A stretch of 64,000 nucleotides of DNA, from assembly GCA_947496695.1 (NCBI GenBank), contig CANMEI010000002.1, forward strand, positions 460,476 to 524,475. Reading direction: 5' to 3'. The position numbers were made by a program, and so were the translations under genes. Shown here piece after piece: positions 8,767 through 17,338 of this stretch. The stretch's first letter is position 1. The number at the start of each line of letters is the position of its first letter. The notes under the pieces were generated by a model. That model searched no databases and was not told the origin of the DNA. It saw only the letters and a program-made list of their open reading frames with translations. The DNA comes from an uncultured Cellulophaga sp. GTDB taxonomy: Bacteria > Bacteroidota > Bacteroidia > Flavobacteriales > Flavobacteriaceae.

Positions 8767-9642
8767 ATGAAAAATATCGTATTTATACTACTTCTTGTTG
8801 CAAGTTTTACAAATGCTCAAGAAACAAAAGAAGAACAAGAAGAGCAACGCTTAAAAAATTTACAAGAATCAAAAAATTACACATGGGATGGCAATAAAGC
8901 TTTATCAGAAAAAGATTTTGTTAATGCAGAAGCTGAATATCGAAAAGCAATAGCCTTAAGTAATGATAATAGTGTAGCTCCATATAATTTAGGAAACGCA
9001 TATTATATAAATGAAACCTATAATGAGGCTTTTACAAGATACAAACAAGCAGGTGAATTAGCTACTAGTAAGGTTGATAAACATAAAGCATACCATAATA
9101 TGGGGAATGTTTTTATGAAAGAAAAACAATATGAAAAAGCTGTTGAAGCATATAAACAAGCATTAAGAAACGATTCTACTGATGAAGAAACTCGTTACAA
9201 TTTGGCTTTAGCACAAGAGATGCTTAAAAAACAACAAGAGGAAGATCAAAAGAATAAAGATCAGAATAAAGATCAAGAAGATAAAGACGACAAAAAAGAC
9301 GAGAACGAAGATAACAAAGACGGAGAAGGAGAAGATAAAGAAGGAGATAAAGGCGACGAAAAAGAAGAGGACAAAAAAGATCAAGGAGACAAAGGAGACG
9401 AGAAAAAAGAAGATAAGAAAGACGGAGAAGGAGACAATAAAGAAAAAGAAGATAAGGATAAAGGTGAAAAACCTAAAGAAGGTGAAGGTGAAGGAAAACC
9501 ACAACAAAGACCTAGCCAGTTATCACCACAACAAGTACAAAATCTCTTAGATGCTATGCAAAACGAAGAGAAAAAAGTGCAAGAGAAAATGGATGCTAAA
9601 AAAGTAAAAGGAGTAAAAACCAAAAACGAAAAAGATTGGTAA
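8767..9642 (+). CDS. batC: BatC, periplasmic TPR protein with acidic/lysine low-complexity tail
   Basis: A 291-residue exported protein. A signal peptide (about 1-17, ending TNAQ) is followed by three TPR motifs (about 37-150; YNLGNAYY and YHNMGNVFMKEKQYEKA are typical). Then comes about 100 residues (151-250) of almost only Asp, Glu, Lys, Asn and Gly, and a short helical C-terminus with QLSPQQVQNLLDAMQ. The low-complexity block explains the long mirror ORFs on the opposite strand, which are not genes. The TAA overlaps the batD ATG by one base. It is presumably a scaffold bringing BatA and BatB together. Confidence 0.9.
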   Translation: MKNIVFILLLVASFTNAQETKEEQEEQRLKNLQESKNYTWDGNKALSEKDFVNAEAEYRKAIALSNDNSVAPYNLGNAYYINETYNEAFTRYKQAGELATSKVDKHKAYHNMGNVFMKEKQYEKAVEAYKQALRNDSTDEETRYNLALAQEMLKKQQEEDQKNKDQNKDQEDKDDKKDENEDNKDGEGEDKEGDKGDEKEEDKKDQGDKGDEKKEDKKDGEGDNKEKEDKDKGEKPKEGEGEGKPQQRPSQLSPQQVQNLLDAMQNEEKKVQEKMDAKKVKGVKTKNEKDW

Positions 9643-11426
9643 TGCAATTTAAATTAAAAAATAGTATTGCGCTTATATGTTTATTGTTTTTCGCTTTTCA
9701 ACTACAAGCGCAAGATGATGAGGTTACTTTTGATATGTCTGTTAGTAAAGATAAATTGGGTCTTAATGAACGGTTAAGGGTTGATTTTGCCATGAATTAT
9801 GATGGTGATAATTTTACACCTCCTGATTTTAAAGGTTTTAATGTAGTCATGGGACCTGCACAATCAATAAGAAATTCATGGGTTAACGGTGTACGCTCAT
9901 ATTCTAAAACATATTCTTACACCTTAGTACCTACATCACAAGGTAAACACACTATAGGCCAAGCTTCTATAATTATTAAAGGTAAAATATATAAGTCTCT
10001 CACAAAAGACATACTAGTTACAGCTGCTGTAAAAGACCCTAATGCACCACCATCAGCATCGTCTATAGCTGATGATAACTTACATTTAGTTGCAGAAGTT
10101 TCAAAAGTAAATCCATACTTGAACGAAGCAATAAGTGTTATTTACAAATTATATGTTAGTAACTCTATTAATGTAAGTAATTTTAGACCTCTTGACAATC
10201 CTAAATACAATAATTTTTGGAGCCAAGATATGCCTGTAAAACAATACAATATTGAAGAGGGTACTTACGAAGGCAAACCATATAAATTTGTCACCTTGAA
10301 ACGTGTTGTTTTGTATCCGCAAAAAAGTGGAAAATTAGATATTGAACCTTTATCACTAGAAGTTTCAGTTGATGTACCTTCTGGTAGAAGAGATTTTTTT
10401 GGCAGACCATTATACACATCTACAAACAAAAACGTATCAGCAGGTAGCAGAACAATTAATGTTAAAAAATTACCTGAAAAAGGTAAACCTGAAAACTTCA
10501 GTGGTGCAGTTGGTGACTTTCAATTTTCAGTCACTACAAACAAGACAGCATTAAATGCTTCTGAATCTTTACAAGCAAGTGTTAAGGTTAATGGTTCTGG
10601 TAACTTAAAACTTTTTCAATTACCCGAGCCCAGTTTACCTAGTGCTTTAGAAGTTTATGAACCTGAATTTGATGAGAATGTTAAAACCACTATAAGTGGC
10701 ATGAATGGTAGCGTAAAAAACAATTATACTATTGTTCCTAATTTTAAAGGAAAGTATCCTATACCTAGTATTTCATTTACATACTTTAATCCAAAAATAG
10801 AAAAATATATAAGCTTAAAATCTGATGAAATTCTTATAAATGTAATAAACGGACCATTAAACAATAGTTCGCCTAATACTAGCCAAACTGAAAATAAACA
10901 GTCGGTTATTACAACTGGAGACCAGTTTCAATTTATTAAGTTAGATACAAACTTAACTCCTATAAATTCAACATATTTTTATAACTCAAAATCATATTGG
11001 TTATGGTTGTTATTGCCATTATTATTAATACCAATTGCAATAATTTTTGGTAAAAAGCGAGAAGCTATAAGAAATGATGTTACTGGAAACAAAATTAGAA
11101 AAGCTAATAAACTTTCAAGAAAATACTTATCTACTGCTAAAAAATCTTTAGGCGATAAAGAGGCTTTCTATATTGCATTAGAAAAAGCATTACATAATTA
11201 TTTAAAAGCTAAATTAAAAATTGAAACTTCAGAGTTTAGTAAAGACAAAATTTCTGAATTACTAGCTGAGAAAAAAGTTGATGATACTACAACACAAGGT
11301 TTTATTTCATTGTTAAAAAATTGCGAAATGGCACGTTACAGCCCTTTTTCAAATGTTCAAATGCAGCATGACTATACTAAGGCTAGTGAAGTGATTAATT
11401 CAATGGATAAGCAATTTAAAAGCTAA
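9642..11426 (+). CDS. batD: BatD, oxygen-tolerance membrane protein
   Basis: A 594-residue protein read from the ATG at 9642-9644, which overlaps the batC stop; the longer reading from a TTG at 9636 is less likely. A signal peptide (hydrophobic IALICLLFFAFQLQAQ) leads into a long beta-sandwich ectodomain typical of BatD. One membrane helix near residues 450-470 (YWLWLLLPLLLIPIAIIF) and a cytosolic helical tail of about 120 residues follow. BatD is thought to organise the BatA/BatB vWA proteins from the periplasmic side. Its stop overlaps the batE start by one base, so expression is tightly coupled. Confidence 0.92.
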   Translation: MQFKLKNSIALICLLFFAFQLQAQDDEVTFDMSVSKDKLGLNERLRVDFAMNYDGDNFTPPDFKGFNVVMGPAQSIRNSWVNGVRSYSKTYSYTLVPTSQGKHTIGQASIIIKGKIYKSLTKDILVTAAVKDPNAPPSASSIADDNLHLVAEVSKVNPYLNEAISVIYKLYVSNSINVSNFRPLDNPKYNNFWSQDMPVKQYNIEEGTYEGKPYKFVTLKRVVLYPQKSGKLDIEPLSLEVSVDVPSGRRDFFGRPLYTSTNKNVSAGSRTINVKKLPEKGKPENFSGAVGDFQFSVTTNKTALNASESLQASVKVNGSGNLKLFQLPEPSLPSALEVYEPEFDENVKTTISGMNGSVKNNYTIVPNFKGKYPIPSISFTYFNPKIEKYISLKSDEILINVINGPLNNSSPNTSQTENKQSVITTGDQFQFIKLDTNLTPINSTYFYNSKSYWLWLLLPLLLIPIAIIFGKKREAIRNDVTGNKIRKANKLSRKYLSTAKKSLGDKEAFYIALEKALHNYLKAKLKIETSEFSKDKISELLAEKKVDDTTTQGFISLLKNCEMARYSPFSNVQMQHDYTKASEVINSMDKQFKS

Positions 11427-12190
11427 TGAAAATGAAAAAAATACTATTCATATTTATAATATTCGTTGGTTATCTAGGCTTTTCACAAAATAAAGCTCTT
11501 TTTGAAGCAGCAAATAAAGCTTATAACAACGCCAACTATGATGTTGCCGCTAAGAATTATTTAAAAATAATAGAGAATGGTGAGCATTCTGCAGAATTAT
11601 ATTTTAACTTGGGTAATGTATATTATAAACAAAATCAAGTAGCTCCAAGTATTTATTATTTTGAAAAAGCATTACTATTAAAACCAAATGATAAGGATAT
11701 AAAAAACAACTTAGCCTATGCTCAAAACATGACTCTAGACGCTATTGAGGTTTTACCCAAAACAGGGTTATCTAAAATATATAAACGCTTAACATCGTAT
11801 TTCACCTTTGACCAGTGGGCATATACAAGCGTTATTTTAATGTTTCTATTTATTTTAGGTTACCTTTTATATTATTTCTTAAACTATGCCACGCAAAGAA
11901 GAGTTGCATTTATACTGAGTCTTGTTTTCTTGTTTTTATCTATTTCAAGTATAGCCATTGCATATATAGAATATGATTCATTTAAATCTGACCAACCCGC
12001 TATAGTTTTTGATAAAGAAGTTATTATAAAATCTGAGCCTAATAATAGCAGCCAAGAAACTTTTAGATTACACCAAGGCACTAAAGTTAATGTAATTGAA
12101 AAGTTGAACGATTGGAATAAAATTAAAATTGCCGACGGAAAAACAGGGTGGCTCTCTTCAGAAAGTATTAGATTACTTAAAGATATTTAA
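11426..12190 (+). CDS. batE: BatE, TPR and SH3-domain membrane protein
   Basis: A 254-residue last gene of the Bat operon. A signal peptide (about 1-20) is followed by two TPR-like repeats (27-105; ELYFNLGNVYYKQNQVAPSI), two membrane helices (about 129-150 and 158-180) and a C-terminal SH3-like domain (about 193-254; TKVNVIEKLNDWNKIKIADGKTGWL). SH3_3 domains of this kind often bind cell-wall or protein ligands outside the membrane. Its start overlaps the batD stop. No clear terminator follows; a new -7 box appears 32 bases after the stop. Confidence 0.9.
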   Translation: MKMKKILFIFIIFVGYLGFSQNKALFEAANKAYNNANYDVAAKNYLKIIENGEHSAELYFNLGNVYYKQNQVAPSIYYFEKALLLKPNDKDIKNNLAYAQNMTLDAIEVLPKTGLSKIYKRLTSYFTFDQWAYTSVILMFLFILGYLLYYFLNYATQRRVAFILSLVFLFLSISSIAIAYIEYDSFKSDQPAIVFDKEVIIKSEPNNSSQETFRLHQGTKVNVIEKLNDWNKIKIADGKTGWLSSESIRLLKDI

Positions 12191-12221
12191 TATTTTTAAG
12201 TAAAAAATATCGATTTGCATA

Positions 12222-12229
12222 TATATTTG
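12222..12229 (+). promoter_or_regulatory. -7 promoter box TATATTTG
   Basis: Exact fit to the Bacteroidetes TAnnTTTG box, ending 8 bases before the ATG at 12238. The expected transcription start falls within a few bases of the start codon, implying a very short or absent leader. No TTTG is seen at the expected upstream distance. Confidence 0.6.
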
Positions 12230-12237
12230 TAATTAAT

Positions 12238-12552
12238 ATGAATAATTTTTACAAAAAATTGCTTCAAGGACTTCTTCTTTTACTATGGTTATTCGTCATA
12301 GTAAGGCCGTCTATTAGTATTTTTTTACAAAAAGATTCTAAAGTTATTCTTACTAACCTTACCGAAGAGGAACATAAAGAACATGAACACGGTAAAAAAG
12401 AAAAAGAATCTGAATTATTTTATACAGACCATTCATTTATTACAATTAACATTTCAGAATTAAATTACAACATTCCATTTGTGTATCACAAAATGTGTAT
12501 TTCTTCACATACACAAGATATTCAAGTACCCCCTCCTAAAGAAATAGCTTAA
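12238..12552 (+). CDS. Small His-rich membrane-anchored protein upstream of SulP transporter
   Basis: A 104-residue protein with one N-terminal hydrophobic helix or uncleaved signal (about 8-30, LLQGLLLLLWLFVIVRPSI). A charged, histidine-bearing stretch (EEEHKEHEHGKKEKE, about 43-57) and a tail with YHKMCISSHTQD complete it. No known domain is recognised. His/Glu clusters next to a Cys and further His could bind a divalent metal, and the next genes encode a bicarbonate-type transporter and two zinc enzymes, so a zinc or transport-accessory role is possible. That is inference only. The gene has its own TATATTTG box and lies 85 bases upstream of the transporter. Confidence 0.7.
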   Translation: MNNFYKKLLQGLLLLLWLFVIVRPSISIFLQKDSKVILTNLTEEEHKEHEHGKKEKESELFYTDHSFITINISELNYNIPFVYHKMCISSHTQDIQVPPPKEIA

Positions 12553-12606
12553 TTTAACTTAAAATAAATTTAAAATTATTTCTTAACAAGATATGCATCT
12601 ATGAAA

Positions 12607-12634
12607 ATAGATTAGCATATAAATTTCAATCTAT
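12607..12634 (+). promoter_or_regulatory. Inverted repeat upstream of the SulP gene
   Basis: ATAGATT (12607-12613) and AATCTAT (12628-12634) form 7-bp arms separated by 14 bases, ending 3 bases before the SulP start. It could be an operator or a leader hairpin that hides the start region. Short A+T-rich dyads arise easily by chance here, so support is weak. Confidence 0.3.
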
Positions 12635-12637
12635 ATT

Positions 12638-14230
12638 ATGTTTAAAAACATTAAAAATGATTTGCCTGCAAGTGTCGTTGTCTTTTTCGTTGCATTGCCA
12701 CTTTGTTTAGGTATTGCTTTAGCCAGTGGTGCACCTTTATTTTCTGGTGTTATAGCAGGTATTATTGGAGGTATTGTAGTAGGTGCATTATCTGGATCTA
12801 AAATTGGTGTAAGTGGACCCGCAGCAGGTTTAGCCGCTATAGTATTAACAGCAATTGGTACGCTCGGGGGTTATGAAAATTTTCTAGTTGCTGTAGTTTT
12901 AGGTGGTATTATTCAAATAATCTTTGGTATTTTAAAAGCTGGTGTAATTGGTTATTATTTTCCTTCATCAGTAATTAAAGGAATGCTTACTGGTATTGGT
13001 ATCATAATTATATTAAAACAAATACCACACTTTTTTGGTTATGATCCTGATCCTGAAGGTGATTTTGCATTTTTTCAAGTAGATGGAAAAAATACTTTTG
13101 GGGAAATATTAGACACTGTAAATAATATAAGCCCTGGAGCAACACTTATAGCTATTATTGGTTTAAGTGTATTGCTTTTATGGGACAAAATATTATCAAA
13201 AAAAGGTAAGTTTTTTCAAATAATACAAGGCCCGTTAGTAGCTGTAGTACTAGGTATTGTATATTTTGTACTTACAAAAGATAATGAAGTTTTAGAAATT
13301 TCAGCAAAACATTTAGTAAGCGTTCCTATTCCCGAAGATACTGCATCATTCTTAGCACAATTTTCATTTCCAAATTTTAAAGCAATTACTAATCCACAAG
13401 TTTGGATTACAGGTTTTACAATTGCTTTAGTAGCAAGTTTAGAAACTTTACTGTGTGTTGAAGCTACAGATAAATTAGACCCTGAAAAAAATGTAACACC
13501 AACAAACAGAGAACTACTAGCACAAGGTACTGGTAATATTATTTCTGGTTTAATTGGAGGTTTACCTATTACACAAGTAATTGTACGTAGTTCGGCAAAT
13601 ATACAGTCAGGTGGTAAAACTAAATTAGCTGCAATTATTCATGGTTTTTTATTATTAATTTCAGTAATTTTAATACCTACATTACTTAATAAAATTCCTT
13701 TATCAGTATTAGCTGCAATTTTATTTATTGTTGGTTTCAAATTAGCTAAGCCAGCATTATTTGTTAAAATGTTCAAATTAGGATGGAAACAATTTGTACC
13801 TTTTATTGCAACTGTCTTAGGAATCGTATTTACTGATTTATTAATAGGTATAGCATTAGGGTTAGCTGTTGGTATTGTTGTTATTTTATTAAAAAATTAC
13901 CAAAACTCACACTTTCTTCATATTGAAGATAAGAGTAATGGAAAACACAAAATTAAAATGACACTTGCTGAAGAGGTAACTTTCTTTAACAAAGGTGCAA
14001 TTTTAAAAGAATTAGATAGCCTACCTGTTGACACCTACCTTGAATTAAATATACTAAACACACGTTATTTAGATAATGATATTATTGAGATACTAGAAGA
14101 TTTCTCAATAAAAGCAAAAGATCGAAATATTGACATAAAGTTAGTTTCAAAAAGAGGTGTAGTTGAAAATCCATCTAGTTATATTGAATTTTTTAATGAA
14201 CGTCCAAAGTCCGATATTAGCTTAAGCTAA
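12638..14230 (+). CDS. SulP-family anion transporter, likely bicarbonate
   Basis: A 530-residue SulP (SLC26-like) transporter with about 12-14 membrane helices over residues 1-425, the family segment GLASGAPLFSGVIAGIIGG-like near the start, and a reduced C-terminal STAS-type region (about 430-525). SulP proteins carry sulfate, chloride or bicarbonate; BicA of cyanobacteria is the sodium-bicarbonate example. The two carbonic anhydrase genes immediately downstream argue for bicarbonate/CO2 handling rather than sulfate. The substrate is therefore inferred from context. The gap to the first carbonic anhydrase gene is 48 bases, consistent with co-transcription. Confidence 0.9.
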   Translation: MFKNIKNDLPASVVVFFVALPLCLGIALASGAPLFSGVIAGIIGGIVVGALSGSKIGVSGPAAGLAAIVLTAIGTLGGYENFLVAVVLGGIIQIIFGILKAGVIGYYFPSSVIKGMLTGIGIIIILKQIPHFFGYDPDPEGDFAFFQVDGKNTFGEILDTVNNISPGATLIAIIGLSVLLLWDKILSKKGKFFQIIQGPLVAVVLGIVYFVLTKDNEVLEISAKHLVSVPIPEDTASFLAQFSFPNFKAITNPQVWITGFTIALVASLETLLCVEATDKLDPEKNVTPTNRELLAQGTGNIISGLIGGLPITQVIVRSSANIQSGGKTKLAAIIHGFLLLISVILIPTLLNKIPLSVLAAILFIVGFKLAKPALFVKMFKLGWKQFVPFIATVLGIVFTDLLIGIALGLAVGIVVILLKNYQNSHFLHIEDKSNGKHKIKMTLAEEVTFFNKGAILKELDSLPVDTYLELNILNTRYLDNDIIEILEDFSIKAKDRNIDIKLVSKRGVVENPSSYIEFFNERPKSDISLS

Positions 14231-14278
14231 GCTACTTTTCGATTACATAGATGACATTAATAATAAAAAAAATAAAAT

Positions 14279-14905
14279 ATGAAAGCGCATACTAAAGAAA
14301 CGCAAAATACAATGAACCCTGAAAAAGCTCTTAAGTTTTTACAAGAGGGAAACGGAAGGTTTATGAATAATTTAAAAGCTAATAGAAATTTACTTGAACA
14401 AGTAAATGATACTAGTGAAGGTCAATTTCCATTTGCAACAATTTTAAGTTGTATTGATTCTCGTGTTTCAGCAGAGTTGGTTTTTGATCAAGGCCTTGGT
14501 GATATATTTAGTATTAGAATTGCAGGTAACTTTGTAAATGAAGATATTTTAGGAAGTATGGAGTTTGCTAGCAAACTTGCAGGAACTAAATTAATCGTAG
14601 TATTGGGTCATACAAGCTGTGGTGCTATCAAAGGTGCTTGTGATCATGCTAGAATGGGTAACCTTACAGCACTTATAAATAAAATTGAGCCAGCAGTAGC
14701 TGCTGTACCAGAACCAAAAGATGAAAGCCTTAGAAATTCTAAAAATTTAGACTTCGTAGATGCTGTTTCTGAAAAAAATGTTCTTATAACTATTGAAAAC
14801 ATTAGAGAGAGAAGTAAAATTTTAGCTGAAATGGAAGAAAAAGGCGAAATTAAAATTGTTGGTGCTATGTATAACATATCAACAGGTGGAGTAGATTTTT
14901 ATTAA
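14279..14905 (+). CDS. Beta-class carbonic anhydrase 1
   Basis: A 208-residue beta-carbonic anhydrase that interconverts CO2 and bicarbonate. Zinc and catalytic residues are all visible: C58, D60 and R62 in SCIDSRV, and H111 and C114 in GHTSCG. An internal ATG at residue 12 (MNPEKALKFL) is an alternative start closer to the usual family length. It follows the SulP gene by 48 bases and ends at a strong hairpin, so transporter and enzyme probably form one transcript. No signal peptide is seen, so it should act in the cytosol, trapping or releasing imported inorganic carbon. Confidence 0.94.
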   Translation: MKAHTKETQNTMNPEKALKFLQEGNGRFMNNLKANRNLLEQVNDTSEGQFPFATILSCIDSRVSAELVFDQGLGDIFSIRIAGNFVNEDILGSMEFASKLAGTKLIVVLGHTSCGAIKGACDHARMGNLTALINKIEPAVAAVPEPKDESLRNSKNLDFVDAVSEKNVLITIENIRERSKILAEMEEKGEIKIVGAMYNISTGGVDFY

Positions 14906-14935
14906 TATTACAATACCATAATATTTTTGATTGTT

Positions 14936-14970
14936 AAAATGGCTTACCAAATGGTAAGCCATTTTATTTA
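14936..14970 (+). terminator. Hairpin between the two carbonic anhydrase genes
   Basis: A 13-bp perfect stem (14936-14948 with 14953-14965) around AAAT, followed by TATTTA. It resembles an intrinsic terminator with an imperfect T-run, so the second carbonic anhydrase may be transcribed separately or at a lower level. Confidence 0.7.
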
Positions 14971-15001
14971 ATAGTGTATCTTTCAATATAGAAATAAAAA
15001 A

Positions 15002-15628
15002 ATGAATCTAGACTTTGTATTCGAGAACAACAAAAAATGGGTAAACGAAAAACTCAATAATAACAAAGATTATTTTGAGGATATGGGTAAAGAACAAAAC
15101 CCTGAGTTATTATATATTGGTTGTTCTGATAGTAGAGTTACGGCTGAAGATCTAATGGGCATGGGACCCGGTGAGGTATTTGTACACAGAAACATTGCAA
15201 ATATGGTAATTGGCACAGATTTAAATGCAACGTCTGTTGTTGAATATGCTGTTGTGCATTTAAAAGTAAACCATATTGTTGTCTGTGGTCATTACGGTTG
15301 CGGAGGTGTAAAAGCGGCAATGCAATCTGAAGATTTAGGAATACTAAACCCTTGGTTACGAAACATTAGAGACGTATATCGCATACATAAAAAAGAATTG
15401 AATGCTATAGAAGATCAACAAACAAAATATGAACGTTTAGTAGAGTTAAATGTTCAAGAACAATGTGTTAATCTTATTAAAATGGCATCAGTACAAAAAG
15501 CTTTTAGACAAAAAGGATTAATAGTACATGGTTGGGTTTTTGATATTCACACAGGTAATTTAAAAGATTTGAAAATAGATTTTGAAGGTCTTTTAAATAA
15601 AATCATGGAAATTTACCACCTAGATTAA
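15002..15628 (+). CDS. can: Beta-class carbonic anhydrase 2 (Can-like)
   Basis: A second beta-carbonic anhydrase of 208 residues, clearly a different subtype from its neighbour. C41, D43 and R45 lie in GCSDSRVTAED, and H97 and C100 in CGHYGCGGVKAA. The sequence resembles the Can/CynT-like group of Proteobacteria and Bacteroidetes. Having two different carbonic anhydrases directly behind a SulP transporter suggests a dedicated inorganic-carbon system, for example feeding anaplerotic carboxylases. No carboxylase gene is in the window. A hairpin separates it from the first enzyme gene. Confidence 0.94.
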   Translation: MNLDFVFENNKKWVNEKLNNNKDYFEDMGKEQNPELLYIGCSDSRVTAEDLMGMGPGEVFVHRNIANMVIGTDLNATSVVEYAVVHLKVNHIVVCGHYGCGGVKAAMQSEDLGILNPWLRNIRDVYRIHKKELNAIEDQQTKYERLVELNVQEQCVNLIKMASVQKAFRQKGLIVHGWVFDIHTGNLKDLKIDFEGLLNKIMEIYHLD

Positions 15629-15648
15629 CACATGCAAATTTCAAGAAA

Positions 15649-15715
15649 TAGTAATAATTACTAATTCAGTATACGCTAAAAAAATATTTCTATATAATTG
15701 ACATAAAATCAATTA
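15649..15715. other. Two consecutive A+T-rich dyads upstream of pheS
   Basis: TAGTAAT-A-ATTACTA (15649-15663) and TAATTGA-N7-TCAATTA (15695-15715) each have perfect 7-bp arms. No T-run follows either dyad. They could be weak terminators for the carbonic anhydrase gene or regulator sites. Support is low given the base composition. Confidence 0.25.
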
Positions 15716-15783
15716 AAACAATGTGATATTCTTATCTAATAAAAAAGTTAAAGCAGTTAGACGTACTACTGCCATAAAAGTTT

Positions 15784-15791
15784 TAAATTTG
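15784..15791 (+). promoter_or_regulatory. -7 promoter box TAAATTTG for pheS
   Basis: Exact TAnnTTTG match ending 17 bases before the pheS ATG at 15809. No clear upstream TTTG. Confidence 0.5.
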
Positions 15792-15808
15792 TCAGCTAGT
15801 TTATTGTT

Positions 15809-16828
15809 ATGATTGATAAGATAAAAGAACATATTGCTGAAATTGAGAAGTTTTCTTCTGATTCTAAAGAAGCTATTGAAAGCCTAAGAATTAAATATTT
15901 AGGTAAAAAAGGCTTATTAAATGAGTTTTTTGCTGCATTTAAAAATGTTCCTAATGAACAGAAAAAAGAATTTGGTCAAACAATCAATCTCTTAAAAACA
16001 ACAGCAACTAATAAAGTAGCTGAACTAAAAGAAGCTTTAGAAAATAATACTGAAGAAAACAGTATTTATGGTGATTTAACACGACCAGGAGAAGCAATAG
16101 AATTAGGTTCTCGCCATCCTATATCAGTAGTGAAAAATCAAATTATTGATATTTTTTCAAGAATTGGTTTTAATGTTTCTGAAGGACCAGAAATTGAAGA
16201 TGATTGGCATAACTTTACAGCTTTAAACTTACCTGAATATCACCCAGCTCGTGATATGCAAGATACTTTCTTTATTCAAACAAATCCTGATATTCTCTTA
16301 CGTACGCATACTTCATCAGTTCAAGTACGTTATATGGAAAACAACCAACCACCTATTAGAACAATTTCTCCAGGTAGAGTATATAGAAACGAAGCTATTT
16401 CAGCTCGTTCACATTGTTTTTTCCATCAAATAGAAGGGTTATATATTGATAAAAATGTATCGTTTGCAGATTTAAAACAAACATTGCAATTTTTTACAAC
16501 AGAACTTTTTGGGAAATCTAAAATTAGATTACGCCCTTCTTATTTTCCTTTTACAGAACCAAGCGCAGAAGTTGATGTGTATTGGGGCTTAGAAACTGAA
16601 GCTGACTACCGAATTACAAAAGGTACTGGCTGGTTAGAAATTGGTGGTTGTGGTATGGTAGACCCGAATGTTTTAACCAATTGTGGTATAGATCCAAATG
16701 AATATTCAGGTTTTGCTTTTGGTGTTGGTATTGATAGAATTGCTATGCTATTACATCAAATTACTGACATTAGGCTACTTAGTGAAAATGATATTCGCTT
16801 TTTAGAACAATTTAAATCTGCCCTTTAA
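15809..16828 (+). CDS. pheS: Phenylalanyl-tRNA synthetase alpha subunit
   Basis: A 339-residue alpha subunit, the usual length, which charges tRNA-Phe in the cytosol together with PheT. The N-terminal coiled-coil (about 1-90) precedes the class II catalytic core with motif 2 (GRVYRNEAISARSHCFFHQIEGL, in which FHQIEGL is diagnostic) and motif 3 (GFAFGVGIDRIAMLL). pheT is not adjacent, as is common in Bacteroidetes. No attenuator-like leader peptide rich in Phe was seen upstream, only a -7 box. Confidence 0.97.
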   Translation: MIDKIKEHIAEIEKFSSDSKEAIESLRIKYLGKKGLLNEFFAAFKNVPNEQKKEFGQTINLLKTTATNKVAELKEALENNTEENSIYGDLTRPGEAIELGSRHPISVVKNQIIDIFSRIGFNVSEGPEIEDDWHNFTALNLPEYHPARDMQDTFFIQTNPDILLRTHTSSVQVRYMENNQPPIRTISPGRVYRNEAISARSHCFFHQIEGLYIDKNVSFADLKQTLQFFTTELFGKSKIRLRPSYFPFTEPSAEVDVYWGLETEADYRITKGTGWLEIGGCGMVDPNVLTNCGIDPNEYSGFAFGVGIDRIAMLLHQITDIRLLSENDIRFLEQFKSAL

Positions 16829-16842
16829 AATTCATATCTACA

Positions 16843-17238
16843 GTGAAAAAAGATATTGATATACCTGTTGTTGAAAATGTTTACGTCGCTATTATTCATG
16901 AGTGGGATGAAGAACTATTAAATAAAGTTTGGAATGCCTATTTAATTAATGATAAAGACATTGCTATAGAAATGGCAATTATTGTATCAAATGGTTTTAA
17001 TGACACTAAAAAAACCTCAACTATTAGACATGGTTTGGGAACTTTACAAGCAAAATCATTTAAAAAATTTGAACCATTGCAAGAAGAAATTTTTGCTTTA
17101 GATAACATTTTTGCGCTGTCTTTCTTTGCAGAGAATAAATTGTATGATAAAAAATACTATTTTGAAAAAAACACAATTAATTCTTCTTCACTGGCTACTA
17201 TTCCTTTAATTGAAAAAGAAGGAATTATAGCTAGGTAA
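16843..17238 (+). CDS. Conserved hypothetical protein downstream of pheS
   Basis: A 131-residue protein read from a GTG at 16843, 14 bases after pheS. No ATG in this frame gives a comparable start, and KKDIDIPVVENVYVAIIHEWDEE looks like a genuine N-terminus. It is soluble and acidic, with no membrane segment, signal or catalytic motif that I recognise; it contains TSTIRHGLGTLQAKSF. I recall similar proteins downstream of pheS in other Flavobacteriaceae, so the linkage is probably conserved, but the function is unknown. Confidence 0.8.
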   Translation: MKKDIDIPVVENVYVAIIHEWDEELLNKVWNAYLINDKDIAIEMAIIVSNGFNDTKKTSTIRHGLGTLQAKSFKKFEPLQEEIFALDNIFALSFFAENKLYDKKYYFEKNTINSSSLATIPLIEKEGIIAR

Positions 17239-17304
17239 TGCTAAATTTTTCTTAAAAATATTCTTTTTAAGGTTCTTTTAGTTTTTATATTACAGAACTA
17301 ATCA

Positions 17305-17312
17305 TACTTTTG
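17305..17312 (+). promoter_or_regulatory. -7 promoter box TACTTTTG of the efflux cluster
   Basis: Exact TAnnTTTG box ending 26 bases before the proposed TTG start at 17339. It probably drives the regulator gene and perhaps the whole efflux operon. Confidence 0.6.
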
Positions 17313-17338
17313 TGGCTTAATTTTTAGTACAAAAAGTT

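Noticed and set aside
9208..9647. Long minus-strand ORFs of 88 and 99 codons opposite batC
   Set aside because: They mirror the D/E/K low-complexity block, giving Phe/Ser/Leu-rich nonsense proteins with no start context.
15138..15320. Minus-strand 60-codon ORF in carbonic anhydrase 2
   Set aside because: It is a shadow of the real gene, with Gln/Leu/His-rich composition unlike a real protein.
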